DNA of 15,371 nucleotides, taken from NCBI GenBank assembly GCA_958453305.1, contig CAUDXH010000030.1:1-15371 (forward strand). Direction: 5' to 3'. The notes below the pieces were generated by a model. It saw only the letters and a program-made list of their open reading frames with translations. It was not told the DNA's origin and did no database searches. Below, piece after piece: positions 1 through 8,711 of the stretch (positions within the stretch are counted from its first letter, which is position 1; each line of letters begins with the position of its first letter). This stretch comes from an uncultured Bacteroides sp. GTDB taxonomy: Bacteria > Bacteroidota > Bacteroidia > Bacteroidales > Bacteroidaceae. The position numbers and the translations under genes are program-made.

Positions 1-45
1 GCTCTCAAAAGTGCTGACTCCGCAAACACTGGGGAAAAACTGTAG
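1..45 (+). CDS. Possible C-terminal tail of an upstream gene (partial)
   Basis: The first reading frame is open from base 1 and ends at a TAG at 43-45, giving a 14-residue tail ending NTGEKL. It could be the end of a gene that starts left of the window. The piece is too short to recognise, and an open frame of this length is expected by chance, so this is only a possibility. Confidence 0.25.
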   Translation, partial: ALKSADSANTGEKL

Positions 46-265
46 GAGAAAAAATGCCGAGAAGAAAAAAAATCATTTTCTTACATCTCGACGGTTGTTC
101 GGAAACACCATCAATTTCAAGAACCAATACTTACACCCAGACAAAAGCAAAAAACATCTACTTTATCCATCAAGCTACACATATTCCAATCCACAAATAA
201 AAGACAACCTGTTCTATTTAAAGAAGAAAAGTTTTCAGTAGATTTGCACTATATAAAGATATACA
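46..265. other. Upstream intergenic region, AT-rich
   Basis: About 220 bases of A-rich sequence precede the glycerate kinase gene. An open frame across 11-241 encodes a lysine- and asparagine-rich peptide with no family resemblance and no promoter or ribosome-site context, so I do not call it a gene. The only recognisable signal is the promoter-like sequence just before base 250, listed separately. Confidence 0.5.
217..246 (+). promoter_or_regulatory. Candidate Bacteroides-type promoter of the glycerate kinase gene
   Basis: TAGATTTG at 239-246 fits the Bacteroides -7 consensus TAnnTTTG. TTTA at 217-220, 18 bp upstream, is a one-mismatch -33 box. Transcription would begin a few bases after 246, leaving a leader of only about 10-15 nt before the ATG at 266. 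Confidence 0.45.
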
Positions 266-1405
266 ATGAAGAAAATAATTATCGCCATCGATTCATTCAA
301 AGGCTGTCTAACTTCAGCAGAAGCAGGAAAAGCTGCCGAAAAAGGTATCAAAAGCATAAATCCTTCCTGCCACACTTCAGTTATTCCCATCGCTGATGGC
401 GGTGAAGGTTTACTGGACGTACTCATCAGAGCCACTAAAGGGAAATATATAACCTTATCGGCACATGGACCGCTAATGAAAATGGCAAAAACACATTACG
501 GTCTGTCCGGCAATGGCAGAACAGCTATTATAGAAATGGCTGCCATCAGCGGACTACCTCTCGTACCTATTGAACAAAGAAATCCTATGCTGACAACAAC
601 CTTTGGTACAGGAGAATTGATAAAAGACGCATTAAACAAAGGATGCAGAAATTTTATAATCGGTATTGGCGGAAGCGCGACTAATGACGCAGGATTAGGA
701 ATGCTACAGGCACTAGGTTTCCGCTTTCTAGACAAATCAGGGCATACCTTAGGTACAGGAGGCCAAATAATGGAAGCCGTGGCAAACATAGACACATCCG
801 GTATTCACCCCGCACTAAGAGAAACACACTTCATGGTAGCATGTGATGTAGCCAACCCTTTCTACGGCCCTGACGGAGCGGCATATATCTTTGCACAACA
901 AAAAGGAGCCGATTCAAATATGGTACAAAGACTGGATGAAGGCATGCAATCATTAGCCGAAGTTATAAAGAAAACGACAGGAAAAGATATCACGAACTAC
1001 CCCGGTGCAGGTGCAGCCGGAGGCATGGGTGGTGGACTACTGGCTTTTTTTAACGCAGAGCTAAAACCGGGAACAGAATTATTATTGAAAGCCATCGACT
1101 TCTCCGAAAAAATAAAAGGAGCAGACCTCATTATTACGGGCGAGGGAAAAGCAGACCGGCAGACAGCTATGGGAAAAGTACCATACGGAATACTAAAGGA
1201 AGCACAAAAAGAACATATTCCCGTTATTGTACTGGCAGGCAGTATAGAAAACCTGCCGGAATTAAACAAAGCGGGATTCAAAGGTATATTCTCTATAGCC
1301 CCCGGCCCCATCACCCTGGAGAAGGCAATGGAACCGGAGTTTGCTAAAGAAAATATCACCCGGCTGGTTTCCCAACTCTATTCAGTTATAACTAGCTTCG
1401 GCTAA
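266..1405 (+). CDS. glxK: Glycerate kinase, type I (GlxK/GarK family)
   Basis: A 379-residue cytosolic kinase that phosphorylates D-glycerate with ATP, feeding glycerate into lower glycolysis. The length is that of the family. Recognisable family segments are the N-terminal IDSFKGCLTSAEAGKAA (residues 8-24), IADGGEGLLD (42-51), the glycine-rich GIGGSATNDAGLGMLQALG (133-151), a second glycine-rich stretch PGAGAAGGMGGGLLAF (246-261) and ITGEGKADRQTAMGKVP (290-306). Start: ATG at 266, preceded by AT-rich sequence without a clear Shine-Dalgarno, as is usual in Bacteroides. The gene stands alone, with its own likely promoter, and converges on fkp: its TAA at 1403-1405 lies inside the fkp 3' end, so the two share 14 bp and no terminator fits between them. 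The family assignment is firm; whether the product is 2- or 3-phosphoglycerate cannot be read from sequence. Confidence 0.93.
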   Translation: MKKIIIAIDSFKGCLTSAEAGKAAEKGIKSINPSCHTSVIPIADGGEGLLDVLIRATKGKYITLSAHGPLMKMAKTHYGLSGNGRTAIIEMAAISGLPLVPIEQRNPMLTTTFGTGELIKDALNKGCRNFIIGIGGSATNDAGLGMLQALGFRFLDKSGHTLGTGGQIMEAVANIDTSGIHPALRETHFMVACDVANPFYGPDGAAYIFAQQKGADSNMVQRLDEGMQSLAEVIKKTTGKDITNYPGAGAAGGMGGGLLAFFNAELKPGTELLLKAIDFSEKIKGADLIITGEGKADRQTAMGKVPYGILKEAQKEHIPVIVLAGSIENLPELNKAGFKGIFSIAPGPITLEKAMEPEFAKENITRLVSQLYSVITSFG

Positions 1406-4232
1406 TTTGCAAGCCTTTGTCGGACAAAGCCATATCAACGAAACGGGCACAACTGTTGGGTGGGTTCTGAGTAAGAATACTTCGAATACGTATAGCAGCC
1501 TCAGGATCTTTAGCCACCATATAAAGATAGCCGCCTCCCCCCGCACCTGGCAATTTATATCCCAGGCAATAATCATCAATCCGGCGAATGATAGTCTCAA
1601 CTGCCTCGGGATTAGTGCCGGGATCCAACGCTTGGTTCAGCTTCCAGCTTTTACCAACCAAACGCCCCATTTCATCGAAATTCCCACGCTGAATGGCTTC
1701 GTACAAGTCAAGAGCATGCCCCTTCATACCGCCAAGTATAAACAAATGCTCTGTGGAGTTGAGGAACATGCTACGCACGATTTCAGCTAAAATTCCTTTG
1801 GCTGTACGGGTAATTCCCGTGTAATAAAGCAAATGGCACTTCTGATATTCGCCACCTGTAAACAAATAATCGGGCAACCAGCGCACTAACGGACTCTGAT
1901 CCATACCTGCATGAGTCTGCAATAATTTCACTCCACGAAGCACACCTCCGTATTGATCTTGCCACCCCCCTCCGGTAGTCAGCAACTGTTCCAAAATAAG
2001 CGTACGGTTACATATCTCGTTCTTATCCCAGTTCAGTCCGCAAAAATCAGAGATTGCCCCCAGCACAGTTGATGCAAGAATAGAACTTGTACCCAGACCG
2101 GAGCCCGCAGGAATCGCAGAAAGCAGAGTGATTTCCATTCCGGAGCCAAACGCCTTCAACTGCTCTTCCAATGAAACATACGATTCGGTGGAAAAGCCCG
2201 GCTGGAAACCTGCCAGCACCAATGCCGCTTTAGGTATAGAGAATGGGGATCCCACTTGCATGAAATCCCTTACCTCCCCGTAAGTTGTAACCACTTCCAT
2301 AGCGCCTAAGTCTATAGAACGAAGAATTATCTTATACTCCCGACAGGGTTTCACGTAAACTTGTAGAGGAGGCTGCCCGTTCAACTCAATAGCAATATTC
2401 ACCACATTCCCCCCTTCATTCAAGCAATAAGGTGGAGTATCCGTCCATCCGCCGGCCAGATCAATACGGACCGGACTACGCCCCCAGACAATCTGATCGG
2501 AGTACACTGACAAATGCGGTTGCTGCCTCTTGGCTAAAGCCGAAGCAGTAAGTCCGTCGCGCATCAAACGAAAAGCCTCATTCTCATATTCCCGATAAGC
2601 CAGCCCCTTAAGCTGCTGCACCCGGGCACGGAACATATTATCACTGATACGTGTCATCAGCGGAGCCGATTCTGATAAAGGCTCAGGCAACGACAGATCA
2701 TACCGAGCAAATTCTCCAGCAGCATTCTCCAAATTTAGCTGATAAAAGACACTTCGTTCATAATTATGCGCCAATGCCGGCCAATTCTTTATCCGGAAAG
2801 CTTCACGCTGTTCTGCCAGACGATAAAGATTAGAATAAGCGGATATATCATCGGCAGATAACTTACGACAGCGTTGCCATATTTCTTTTCCTTGCTGTAA
2901 TGCCGGTTCAGAGACCATCCAGCGCATAACTGCTCCCAATTCCTCTACAGATGAGCAAACCGGAAACAAACGCGCGGCCTGCAAGTCGTGACCGTTTTCT
3001 ATTTCTTCCACCGAAATGCCGCGTACAGCACACCACTCACCTACAGACATTCCTTGATAATATGTTTCTTCCTTAGCCAAAGCTCCCTTGAAAGTATCAT
3101 TGAAGCCGTATGGACGCGCTACATAGCCAGATTCTCCAAAAGGAACCACATCAATACACACACCGGACGGAACCTCCAGGTTCCAATTATTAGCGGGAAC
3201 CCCTGTTATGATGGTCTGGTGATGGATATTCCATCCTGCTCCTACATAACTGTTCTCTATCCATATTTCCGAATTTTGTGAGGTAAGTTGATAACCTACC
3301 TCAGCATTTTGAACAAACATGGCCGGATGCGGTTTTACCTTCTTGTGCATAATCTCCCGCTGGTCGTTTACCAGATTTTGTACTGCCAATGTAGAAGAAA
3401 TAAGTTCACGACTGGTTCCGTAATGATAAAACTCTCCTCCGGGCAACGGCAGAATAGCCACACTCAGCTTGTTAAGTTCATCGTCCATCATACGCGGGTG
3501 CTCTCCCAATGTAAGTCCGAAATCAGAATACATGTCATAATAAGAGAGTTTTCCTTCCTTATAAGATCGTTTTACCAACAGACTAACCGCACGATCACTT
3601 AACAGCCAAATTCCGATATCCATCAGAAAAAGATGGGTTTGCATTAATTTCCCCAATTCCTCCACCGAAGGTTTTTGAAGCATGAAATCAAGCTTATCGG
3701 GAGTGGCCCGTGAAGAAACAAAAACACCATGGTTCTTTGCCAGATTAGGATCTACCCATAAACCGTAACACACCACATCCGCATCAGGAATAGTCTGAAG
3801 CGGTTGGCCCGCACGGATATAAACATCCCCACTTGCAATCAATGTATGAAGAGAAGACGGAGCTTTCTCCATGATTTGTTCATATAAAGGGAGCTGGAGG
3901 GAAAGCAGATTTTGTGACAGCCGTTGTCCTCTGGCCCACCGGAATACAGGAATGGGAGTAAGAATTTTGCCGGATGGCGCATATCCGGGCAAACGACGAC
4001 TCTGCCCGCCTGCATGAAGTAAAATACGTTTTTCTTTTCCCAGCCAAGTAAGAAAATCGCTGTCAGGAGCTACTTTCTGACAACAAGCCTCCAACAGCCA
4101 TGCAGTCCCCCCGCCTGATCCTAGCTTACTACCTATAGGATCGGAAGTACAAAACCACTCTGTCTGGTCCGCTTTCTCTATATCATGAAAACATTCCACC
4201 AGATTAGGGGGAAGTGATAATAATTTTTTCAT
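1392..4232 (-). CDS. fkp: Bifunctional L-fucokinase / L-fucose-1-phosphate guanylyltransferase
   Basis: A 946-residue two-domain enzyme of the fucose salvage pathway. It phosphorylates L-fucose with ATP and joins fucose-1-phosphate to GTP, giving GDP-L-fucose for capsule and glycoprotein fucosylation in Bacteroides. The N-terminal half is the nucleotidyltransferase, with signature LLHAGGQSRRLPG at residues 71-83 and the nearby lysine in SGKILTPIP (87-95). A helical linker follows. The C-terminal GHMP kinase has WGRSPVRIDLAGGWTDTPP (583-601), the ATP loop IPAGSGLGTSSILAST (707-722) and the C-terminal motif PGAGGGGYLY (895-904). The size matches known Fkp proteins and neither domain is damaged. 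Start: ATG at 4232. A nitroreductase-like gene ends 73 bp upstream on the same strand, and a promoter-like sequence overlapping an inverted repeat lies between them. Convergent overlap with glycerate kinase at the 3' end. Confidence 0.97.
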   Translation of the reverse strand: MKKLLSLPPNLVECFHDIEKADQTEWFCTSDPIGSKLGSGGGTAWLLEACCQKVAPDSDFLTWLGKEKRILLHAGGQSRRLPGYAPSGKILTPIPVFRWARGQRLSQNLLSLQLPLYEQIMEKAPSSLHTLIASGDVYIRAGQPLQTIPDADVVCYGLWVDPNLAKNHGVFVSSRATPDKLDFMLQKPSVEELGKLMQTHLFLMDIGIWLLSDRAVSLLVKRSYKEGKLSYYDMYSDFGLTLGEHPRMMDDELNKLSVAILPLPGGEFYHYGTSRELISSTLAVQNLVNDQREIMHKKVKPHPAMFVQNAEVGYQLTSQNSEIWIENSYVGAGWNIHHQTIITGVPANNWNLEVPSGVCIDVVPFGESGYVARPYGFNDTFKGALAKEETYYQGMSVGEWCAVRGISVEEIENGHDLQAARLFPVCSSVEELGAVMRWMVSEPALQQGKEIWQRCRKLSADDISAYSNLYRLAEQREAFRIKNWPALAHNYERSVFYQLNLENAAGEFARYDLSLPEPLSESAPLMTRISDNMFRARVQQLKGLAYREYENEAFRLMRDGLTASALAKRQQPHLSVYSDQIVWGRSPVRIDLAGGWTDTPPYCLNEGGNVVNIAIELNGQPPLQVYVKPCREYKIILRSIDLGAMEVVTTYGEVRDFMQVGSPFSIPKAALVLAGFQPGFSTESYVSLEEQLKAFGSGMEITLLSAIPAGSGLGTSSILASTVLGAISDFCGLNWDKNEICNRTLILEQLLTTGGGWQDQYGGVLRGVKLLQTHAGMDQSPLVRWLPDYLFTGGEYQKCHLLYYTGITRTAKGILAEIVRSMFLNSTEHLFILGGMKGHALDLYEAIQRGNFDEMGRLVGKSWKLNQALDPGTNPEAVETIIRRIDDYCLGYKLPGAGGGGYLYMVAKDPEAAIRIRSILTQNPPNSCARFVDMALSDKGLQISRS

Positions 4233-4236
4233 AGCA

Positions 4237-4265
4237 CATCTTTGTTTTTATTGCACACAAAGATG
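4237..4265. repeat. Inverted repeat directly upstream of fkp
   Basis: Perfect 9-bp arms CATCTTTGT (4237-4245) and ACAAAGATG (4257-4265) flank an 11-nt loop. The structure begins 4 bp before the fkp start codon, so it could be an operator or an mRNA hairpin controlling translation initiation. The distal arm overlaps the presumed -7 box. Confidence 0.6.
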
Positions 4266-4289
4266 CTTATTTTCCCCTAATAAGCCAAA
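4258..4289 (-). promoter_or_regulatory. Candidate fkp promoter
   Basis: Read on the minus strand, TTTG (plus 4286-4289) is followed after 20 bp by CATCTTTG (plus 4258-4265), one base away from the Bacteroides -7 consensus TAnnTTTG. If real, fkp is transcribed on its own with a roughly 15-20 nt leader containing the proximal arm of the inverted repeat. Confidence 0.4.
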
Positions 4290-4305
4290 AGATAAGACAT
4301 GAATT

Positions 4306-4911
4306 TTAATCAGTAAATTCAAAAACACGCTCATCCAATGACTTCACTTCCTTAAAGCCCGGTTGTGCAACAGGCACACCGAATGGCATCTGCGCTATCA
4401 ATTTCCAGTCATCAGACAAATTCCAAACTCTACGTACTTCATCATCAATCAGCGGATTATAATGTTGCAAAGACGCCCCCATTCCTGCATCTTCCAGCAT
4501 GGTCCAGACTGCCAACTGATGCATAGCATCGGTCTGCTCTGCCCAGATAGGGAAATTATCTTTATAAGTGGGGAAACTTTCCTGCAAAGAGCGAACGATA
4601 GCCATATCTTCAAAATAGAGAATAGTACCATATCCACAAGCGAAACAGCCATCAATCTTTTCTTCGGTCTTGCCAAATACCTCAGCCGGAACTCGCTTAC
4701 GCAAGACATTTTTTACAATGTTCCACAACTTTTCATGCGCCTTACCTGTTAATAACACAACACGAGTGGTTTGAGAATTGAAAGCTGAGGGGACAAATTC
4801 TACAGCAAAACAAATTAAATCTCTTATTTCTTTATCAGACAATGTCGATTTGTTTTGGATCCGATAAAATGTACGACGGGCTTTCAGAGCCTCCTTAAAA
4901 CTTTTTGTCAT
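4306..4911 (-). CDS. Nitroreductase-family flavoprotein (Frm2/Hbn1-like)
   Basis: A 201-residue cytosolic protein resembling the small NAD(P)H- and FMN-dependent nitroreductases, particularly the sub-family of yeast Frm2/Hbn1 and lactococcal CinD. Visible hallmarks are the basic N-terminal FMN-phosphate segment KARRTFYRIQ (residues 10-19), the loop VPSAFNSQTTRVVLL (40-54), the glycine-containing segment LEDAGMGASLQHYNPLID and the C-terminal GVPVAQPGFKEVKSLDERV. The physiological electron acceptor cannot be inferred; members reduce nitroaromatics or quinones. Start: I use the ATG at 4911; a TTG three codons upstream (4920) is in frame but less likely. The gene diverges from sppA across about 130 bp and could read through into fkp 73 bp downstream, although nothing links their functions. 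Confidence 0.85.
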   Translation of the reverse strand: MTKSFKEALKARRTFYRIQNKSTLSDKEIRDLICFAVEFVPSAFNSQTTRVVLLTGKAHEKLWNIVKNVLRKRVPAEVFGKTEEKIDGCFACGYGTILYFEDMAIVRSLQESFPTYKDNFPIWAEQTDAMHQLAVWTMLEDAGMGASLQHYNPLIDDEVRRVWNLSDDWKLIAQMPFGVPVAQPGFKEVKSLDERVFEFTD

Positions 4912-4978
4912 ATAAAACAACGTATTTATGGGTTATTATAAATGAAGAACAAACAGGTAACAAAAGAAGTTCACTTTT

Positions 4979-5010
4979 TTTGCTTTTTTCAATGCAATAA
5001 CCTATTTTTG
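4979..5010 (+). promoter_or_regulatory. Promoter of the sppA-lpxK-pnp-thiL operon
   Basis: TTTG at 4979-4982 and TATTTTTG at 5003-5010 with a 20-bp spacer match the Bacteroides -33/-7 consensus exactly. The leader to the sppA ATG would be about 30 nt. Confidence 0.7.
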
Positions 5011-5045
5011 TTAGCTAATTATTAACATTAAAAACAACACATTCA

Positions 5046-6827
5046 ATGAAAGATTTTCTAAAATTTACGTTTGCCAGCGTCATCGGCGTCATTCTGGCAG
5101 GCGTAGTGTTCACTATACTAGGGATTATCACTCTGGTTGGCATAGTCGCCTCATCGGATACTGAAACGGTGGTGAAAGACAACTCTATCTTCGTACTCGA
5201 CTTTAAAGGCAGTTTGTCCGAACGTGTACAGGAAAACCCACTCCAACAACTTTTGGGAGAAGAATTTGAAGCATACGGTTTGGATGACATTCTAGCTTCT
5301 ATCAAGAAGGCAAAAGACAATGACAAAATCAAGGGTATTTATATCCAACCTTCTTATCTGGAAGCATCATACGCTTCCTTAGAGGAAATACGCAATGCAT
5401 TACTGGATTTCAAAGAAAGCGGCAAATTCATCGTTGCTTATGCAGACCAATATGCACAGGGGATGTATTATCTTTCCAGCGTGGCCGATAAAATAATTAT
5501 CAATCCGCAAGGAAGTATTGGATGGCACGGAGCAGGCATGCAACCTGTTTTCTTCAAAAATCTGGTTTCCAAACTAGGACTGGAAGTACAGGTATTCAGA
5601 GTGGGTACTTACAAATCAGCCGTGGAACCGTTTATTGCAACAGAAATGAGTCCGGCCAACCGCAAACAGATGACCGAATGTCTGGAATCTGTCTGGCATC
5701 GTATTCTTGCAGATGTATCCGACTCACGACGCATCCCGACAGATACTCTGAATGCTTATGCTGACCGATATATGGATTTTTGTCAGGCAGAAGAATATAT
5801 TCAATGCAAACTGGCAGATACCCTGATGTATAAAGATGAGGTTATTTCCTATCTGAAACAATTAAGCGGTCGTGACGAAGACGACAAACTAAACAGTCTT
5901 TTCATAGAAGACATAATAAACGTCAAGAAAAATGTGCCCAAAGACAAAAGTGGAAATATAATAGCCGTATATTATGCATACGGCGAGATCCTGGATGCTC
6001 CCGGCAGTTCCACAGAAGATTGTATTGATGTACAAAAGATGTGTAAAGACCTGCGCAAATTACGTGACAACGATGACGTAAAAGCTGTTGTATTACGCGT
6101 CAACTCACCGGGTGGCAGCGCATACGGTTCAGATCAAATATGGCGTGAAGTAGTAAGACTGAAAGAGAAAAAACCGGTAATCGTTTCTATGGGAGATTAT
6201 GCTGCATCAGGAGGCTATTACATTTCCTGCGCTGCAAACCGTATTTTCGCTGACCCGACTACGCTGACTGGTTCTATCGGCATATTCGGCATGATGTATT
6301 CAGGTGAGAAACTGTTTACTGAAACTTTAGGACTAAATTTTGATGTAGTGAAAACTAATAAAATGGCTGATCTGGGTGCCAGCCTAGGTCCGGTTCTCAC
6401 CCGCCCGCTAAATGCATCAGAACAAGAATTAATGCAGAACTATGTCAACCGAGGATACAAGCTGTTCGTAAACCGTTGCGCTGAAGGTAGAAAAATGTCT
6501 ACAGAGGCTATTGAAAAAGTTGCTGAAGGCCGTGTATGGACCGGTGCCATGGCAAAAGACCTTGGTCTGGTAGACGAGCTGGGAGGTATAGACAAAGCAT
6601 TGAATGCCGCCGCCACCCAAGCCGGTATCGAAAATTACAGTATTATCGGCTATCCTGAAAAAGAAAATATTTTCGCAAGCCTGCTGGGCAATCAGAAAAA
6701 ACATTATATAAACAGCGAAATTAAAGAATATTTGGGAAGCTATTATAACAGCTTCAAGGCGCTGGAGAACATAAAAGACGCCAACTGTATACAGGCACGT
6801 ATGCCGTTTGACCCTAATATCCAATAA
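5046..6827 (+). CDS. sppA: Signal peptide peptidase SppA, 67K type (protease IV)
   Basis: A 593-residue membrane-anchored serine protease that degrades cleaved signal peptides in the inner membrane. A single hydrophobic segment (about residues 8-35) forms the N-terminal anchor, placing the rest in the periplasm. The long form has two tandem S49 domains. The N-terminal domain carries the catalytic lysine in GTYKSAVEP (K190). The C-terminal domain carries the strand RVNSPGGSAYGSDQIW (351-366) and the nucleophile serine in MGDYAASGGYY (S388). By alignment to the E. coli enzyme these correspond to K209 and S409, so the Ser-Lys dyad is intact. The oxyanion/strand motif TLTGSIGIFG (407-416) is also present. 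First gene of a tight operon: lpxK follows its stop after 7 nt. The assignment is firm. Confidence 0.96.
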   Translation: MKDFLKFTFASVIGVILAGVVFTILGIITLVGIVASSDTETVVKDNSIFVLDFKGSLSERVQENPLQQLLGEEFEAYGLDDILASIKKAKDNDKIKGIYIQPSYLEASYASLEEIRNALLDFKESGKFIVAYADQYAQGMYYLSSVADKIIINPQGSIGWHGAGMQPVFFKNLVSKLGLEVQVFRVGTYKSAVEPFIATEMSPANRKQMTECLESVWHRILADVSDSRRIPTDTLNAYADRYMDFCQAEEYIQCKLADTLMYKDEVISYLKQLSGRDEDDKLNSLFIEDIINVKKNVPKDKSGNIIAVYYAYGEILDAPGSSTEDCIDVQKMCKDLRKLRDNDDVKAVVLRVNSPGGSAYGSDQIWREVVRLKEKKPVIVSMGDYAASGGYYISCAANRIFADPTTLTGSIGIFGMMYSGEKLFTETLGLNFDVVKTNKMADLGASLGPVLTRPLNASEQELMQNYVNRGYKLFVNRCAEGRKMSTEAIEKVAEGRVWTGAMAKDLGLVDELGGIDKALNAAATQAGIENYSIIGYPEKENIFASLLGNQKKHYINSEIKEYLGSYYNSFKALENIKDANCIQARMPFDPNIQ

Positions 6828-6834
6828 ATTGCAC

Positions 6835-7935
6835 ATGGAAGGTAATCTTATCAAGATAAACAAGTGGCTATATCCGGTTTCATGGATTTATGGGACCGGT
6901 GTATGGCTGCGTAATAAATTGTTTGACTGGGGAATATACAAAGAACGTAAGTTTGATATCCCGATCATCTCGGTAGGCAACATCACCGTAGGCGGAACCG
7001 GAAAGACCCCCCATACAGAATACCTGATAAGATTATTGCAGAAAGATTACAAAGTAGCCGTACTGAGCCGCGGCTACAAACGCAAATCCAAAGGCTTTGT
7101 ACTTGCCAGACCGGATACGTCCGTACAGATGATAGGTGACGAACCTTTCCAAATGAAACAGAAGTTTCCGGATATCTATATGGCAGTAGACCGGGACCGT
7201 TGTCATGGCATAGAGCAGTTATGCAATAGTCACATCGCCCCTGGAACAGAAGTGATTATTTTGGATGATGCTTTCCAGCACCGATATGTAAAGCCCGGAA
7301 TAAACATCTTATTAGTAGATTACCACCGACTGATTTGCGAAGACACCTTGCTGCCTGCCGGACGAATGCGCGAACCTGAAAACGGAAAAAGCCGGGCACA
7401 TATTGTCATTGTCACTAAATGTCCTAAGGACATCACCCCTATGGATTTAAGAGTCTTAAGCAAGCAAATGGAACTTTACCCCTATCAGCAGCTCTACTTC
7501 ACAACATTAGCATACGGCAAGCTGCATCCGTTGTTTACAGCAGGGAATGCAGTTTCATTAAAAGAGATAGAAAAAGACAAGCATATCCTATTGGTGACAG
7601 GCATAGCCTCCCCAGCAAAACTCATTCAAGATTTATCACCATACAATGAGCACATTGAGTCACTGGCTTTCAGTGACCACCATGACTTTACAGCAAGAGA
7701 TATGGAACTGATAAAGAAGCGTTTCATGAAACTTCCGGAAGGTAAACGCATGATTATCACCACTGAAAAAGACTCTGTACGACTAGCAGCCCATCCACTG
7801 ATGGACGAAATGCTGAAACCTTATATATATATGCTGCCCATTGAGGTAGCCTTTTTACAAGACCAACAAGAACTGTTTAACTCAAATATAACCGACTATG
7901 TTAGAAAAAATTCAAGAAACAGCAACTTTTCTTAG
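6835..7935 (+). CDS. lpxK: Tetraacyldisaccharide 4'-kinase
   Basis: A 366-residue membrane-associated kinase that adds the 4'-phosphate to the lipid A disaccharide precursor. A hydrophobic/amphipathic N-terminal stretch (about residues 10-32) is typical of the family's membrane contact. The P-loop is GNITVGGTGKTPHTEY (48-63), followed by LSRGYKRKSKG (77-87), the acidic pair in ILDDAFQHRYV (D144, D145) and LPAGRMREP (173-181), all family signatures. Start: the ATG at 6835, 7 nt after the sppA stop; an in-frame TTG at 6808 lies inside sppA and is less likely. The 3' end overlaps the next gene by 38 bp. The place of an envelope gene between a protease and purine/thiamine genes is probably historical rather than functional. 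Confidence 0.96.
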   Translation: MEGNLIKINKWLYPVSWIYGTGVWLRNKLFDWGIYKERKFDIPIISVGNITVGGTGKTPHTEYLIRLLQKDYKVAVLSRGYKRKSKGFVLARPDTSVQMIGDEPFQMKQKFPDIYMAVDRDRCHGIEQLCNSHIAPGTEVIILDDAFQHRYVKPGINILLVDYHRLICEDTLLPAGRMREPENGKSRAHIVIVTKCPKDITPMDLRVLSKQMELYPYQQLYFTTLAYGKLHPLFTAGNAVSLKEIEKDKHILLVTGIASPAKLIQDLSPYNEHIESLAFSDHHDFTARDMELIKKRFMKLPEGKRMIITTEKDSVRLAAHPLMDEMLKPYIYMLPIEVAFLQDQQELFNSNITDYVRKNSRNSNFS

Positions 7936-8707
7936 AGAAAAGATGCATACCAGTCCCGAAACTGCTATTATATTAGGTACCGGCTTAGGAAGCCTGGTAC
8001 ACGAAATTACCGATAAATACGAGATCAGTTACAAAGATATCCCTAATTTCCCTGTTTCAACCGTAGAGGGACATAGCGGTAAATTGATTTTCGGCAAATT
8101 AGGTAATAAAGACATCATGGCTATGCAAGGACGTTTCCACTTCTATGAAGGATACTCCATGAAAGAAGTTACTTTCCCCGTACGGGTGATGCGTGAATTA
8201 GGCATCAAAACATTGTTCGTATCCAATGCAGCTGGAGGTACGAATGCAGACTTTGAAATTGGTGATCTGATGATTATCAGAGATCATATCAACTTTTTTC
8301 CCGAACACCCGTTGCACGGCAAGAACATTGAATACGGCCCCCGTTTCCCGGATATGAGTGAAGCCTACTCCAAAGAACTGATAGACAAAGCACTGGAGAT
8401 CGCTAAAGAAAAAGGTATCAAAGTACAACAAGGAGTATATATCGGTACACAGGGACCTACCTTCGAAACTCCGGCAGAATACAAGATGTTCCACATTCTT
8501 GGAGCTGACGCCGTAGGTATGTCTACCGTTCCTGAAGTTATTGTAGCAAACCATTGTGGCATCAAAGTGTTTGGAGTATCGGTTATCACCGACCTAGGCG
8601 TGGAGGGAAAAATTGTGGAAGTTTCACACGAAGAGGTTCAGAAAGCGGCAGATGAAGCGCAACCGCGCATGACTACCATTATGCGTGAAATGATTAATCG
8701 AATTTAA
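7898..8707 (+). CDS. punA: Purine nucleoside phosphorylase, trimeric type I
   Basis: A 269-residue cytosolic enzyme that cleaves purine nucleosides with phosphate to free base and ribose-1-phosphate. Family landmarks are the phosphate loop ILGTGLGSLV (25-34), QGRFHFYEGY (77-86), SNAAGGTN (109-116), GPTFETPAEYKM (186-197, with the base-binding Glu at 190) and ADAVGMSTVPEVIVANHCG (203-221). The segment VSVITDLG (227-234) has Asp232 where inosine/guanosine-specific members such as human PNP have Asn (N243), so base preference may differ; MTA phosphorylases also use Asp here. Start: ATG at 7898, inside lpxK (38-bp overlap). A later in-frame ATG at 7943 would leave no overlap but lose 15 residues of the N-terminal helix. 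thiL starts 4 nt after its stop. Confidence 0.93.
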   Translation: MLEKIQETATFLREKMHTSPETAIILGTGLGSLVHEITDKYEISYKDIPNFPVSTVEGHSGKLIFGKLGNKDIMAMQGRFHFYEGYSMKEVTFPVRVMRELGIKTLFVSNAAGGTNADFEIGDLMIIRDHINFFPEHPLHGKNIEYGPRFPDMSEAYSKELIDKALEIAKEKGIKVQQGVYIGTQGPTFETPAEYKMFHILGADAVGMSTVPEVIVANHCGIKVFGVSVITDLGVEGKIVEVSHEEVQKAADEAQPRMTTIMREMINRI

Positions 8708-8711
8708 GGAC

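Noticed and set aside
11..241. 76-codon open frame before the glycerate kinase gene
   Set aside because: The translation is Lys/Asn-rich low complexity with no family resemblance, in A-rich intergenic sequence, and it has no promoter or start context.
7898..7935. Frameshift or error at the lpxK/phosphorylase junction because of the 38-bp overlap
   Set aside because: Both proteins have normal length and complete motifs, and the overlap is compatible with translational coupling.
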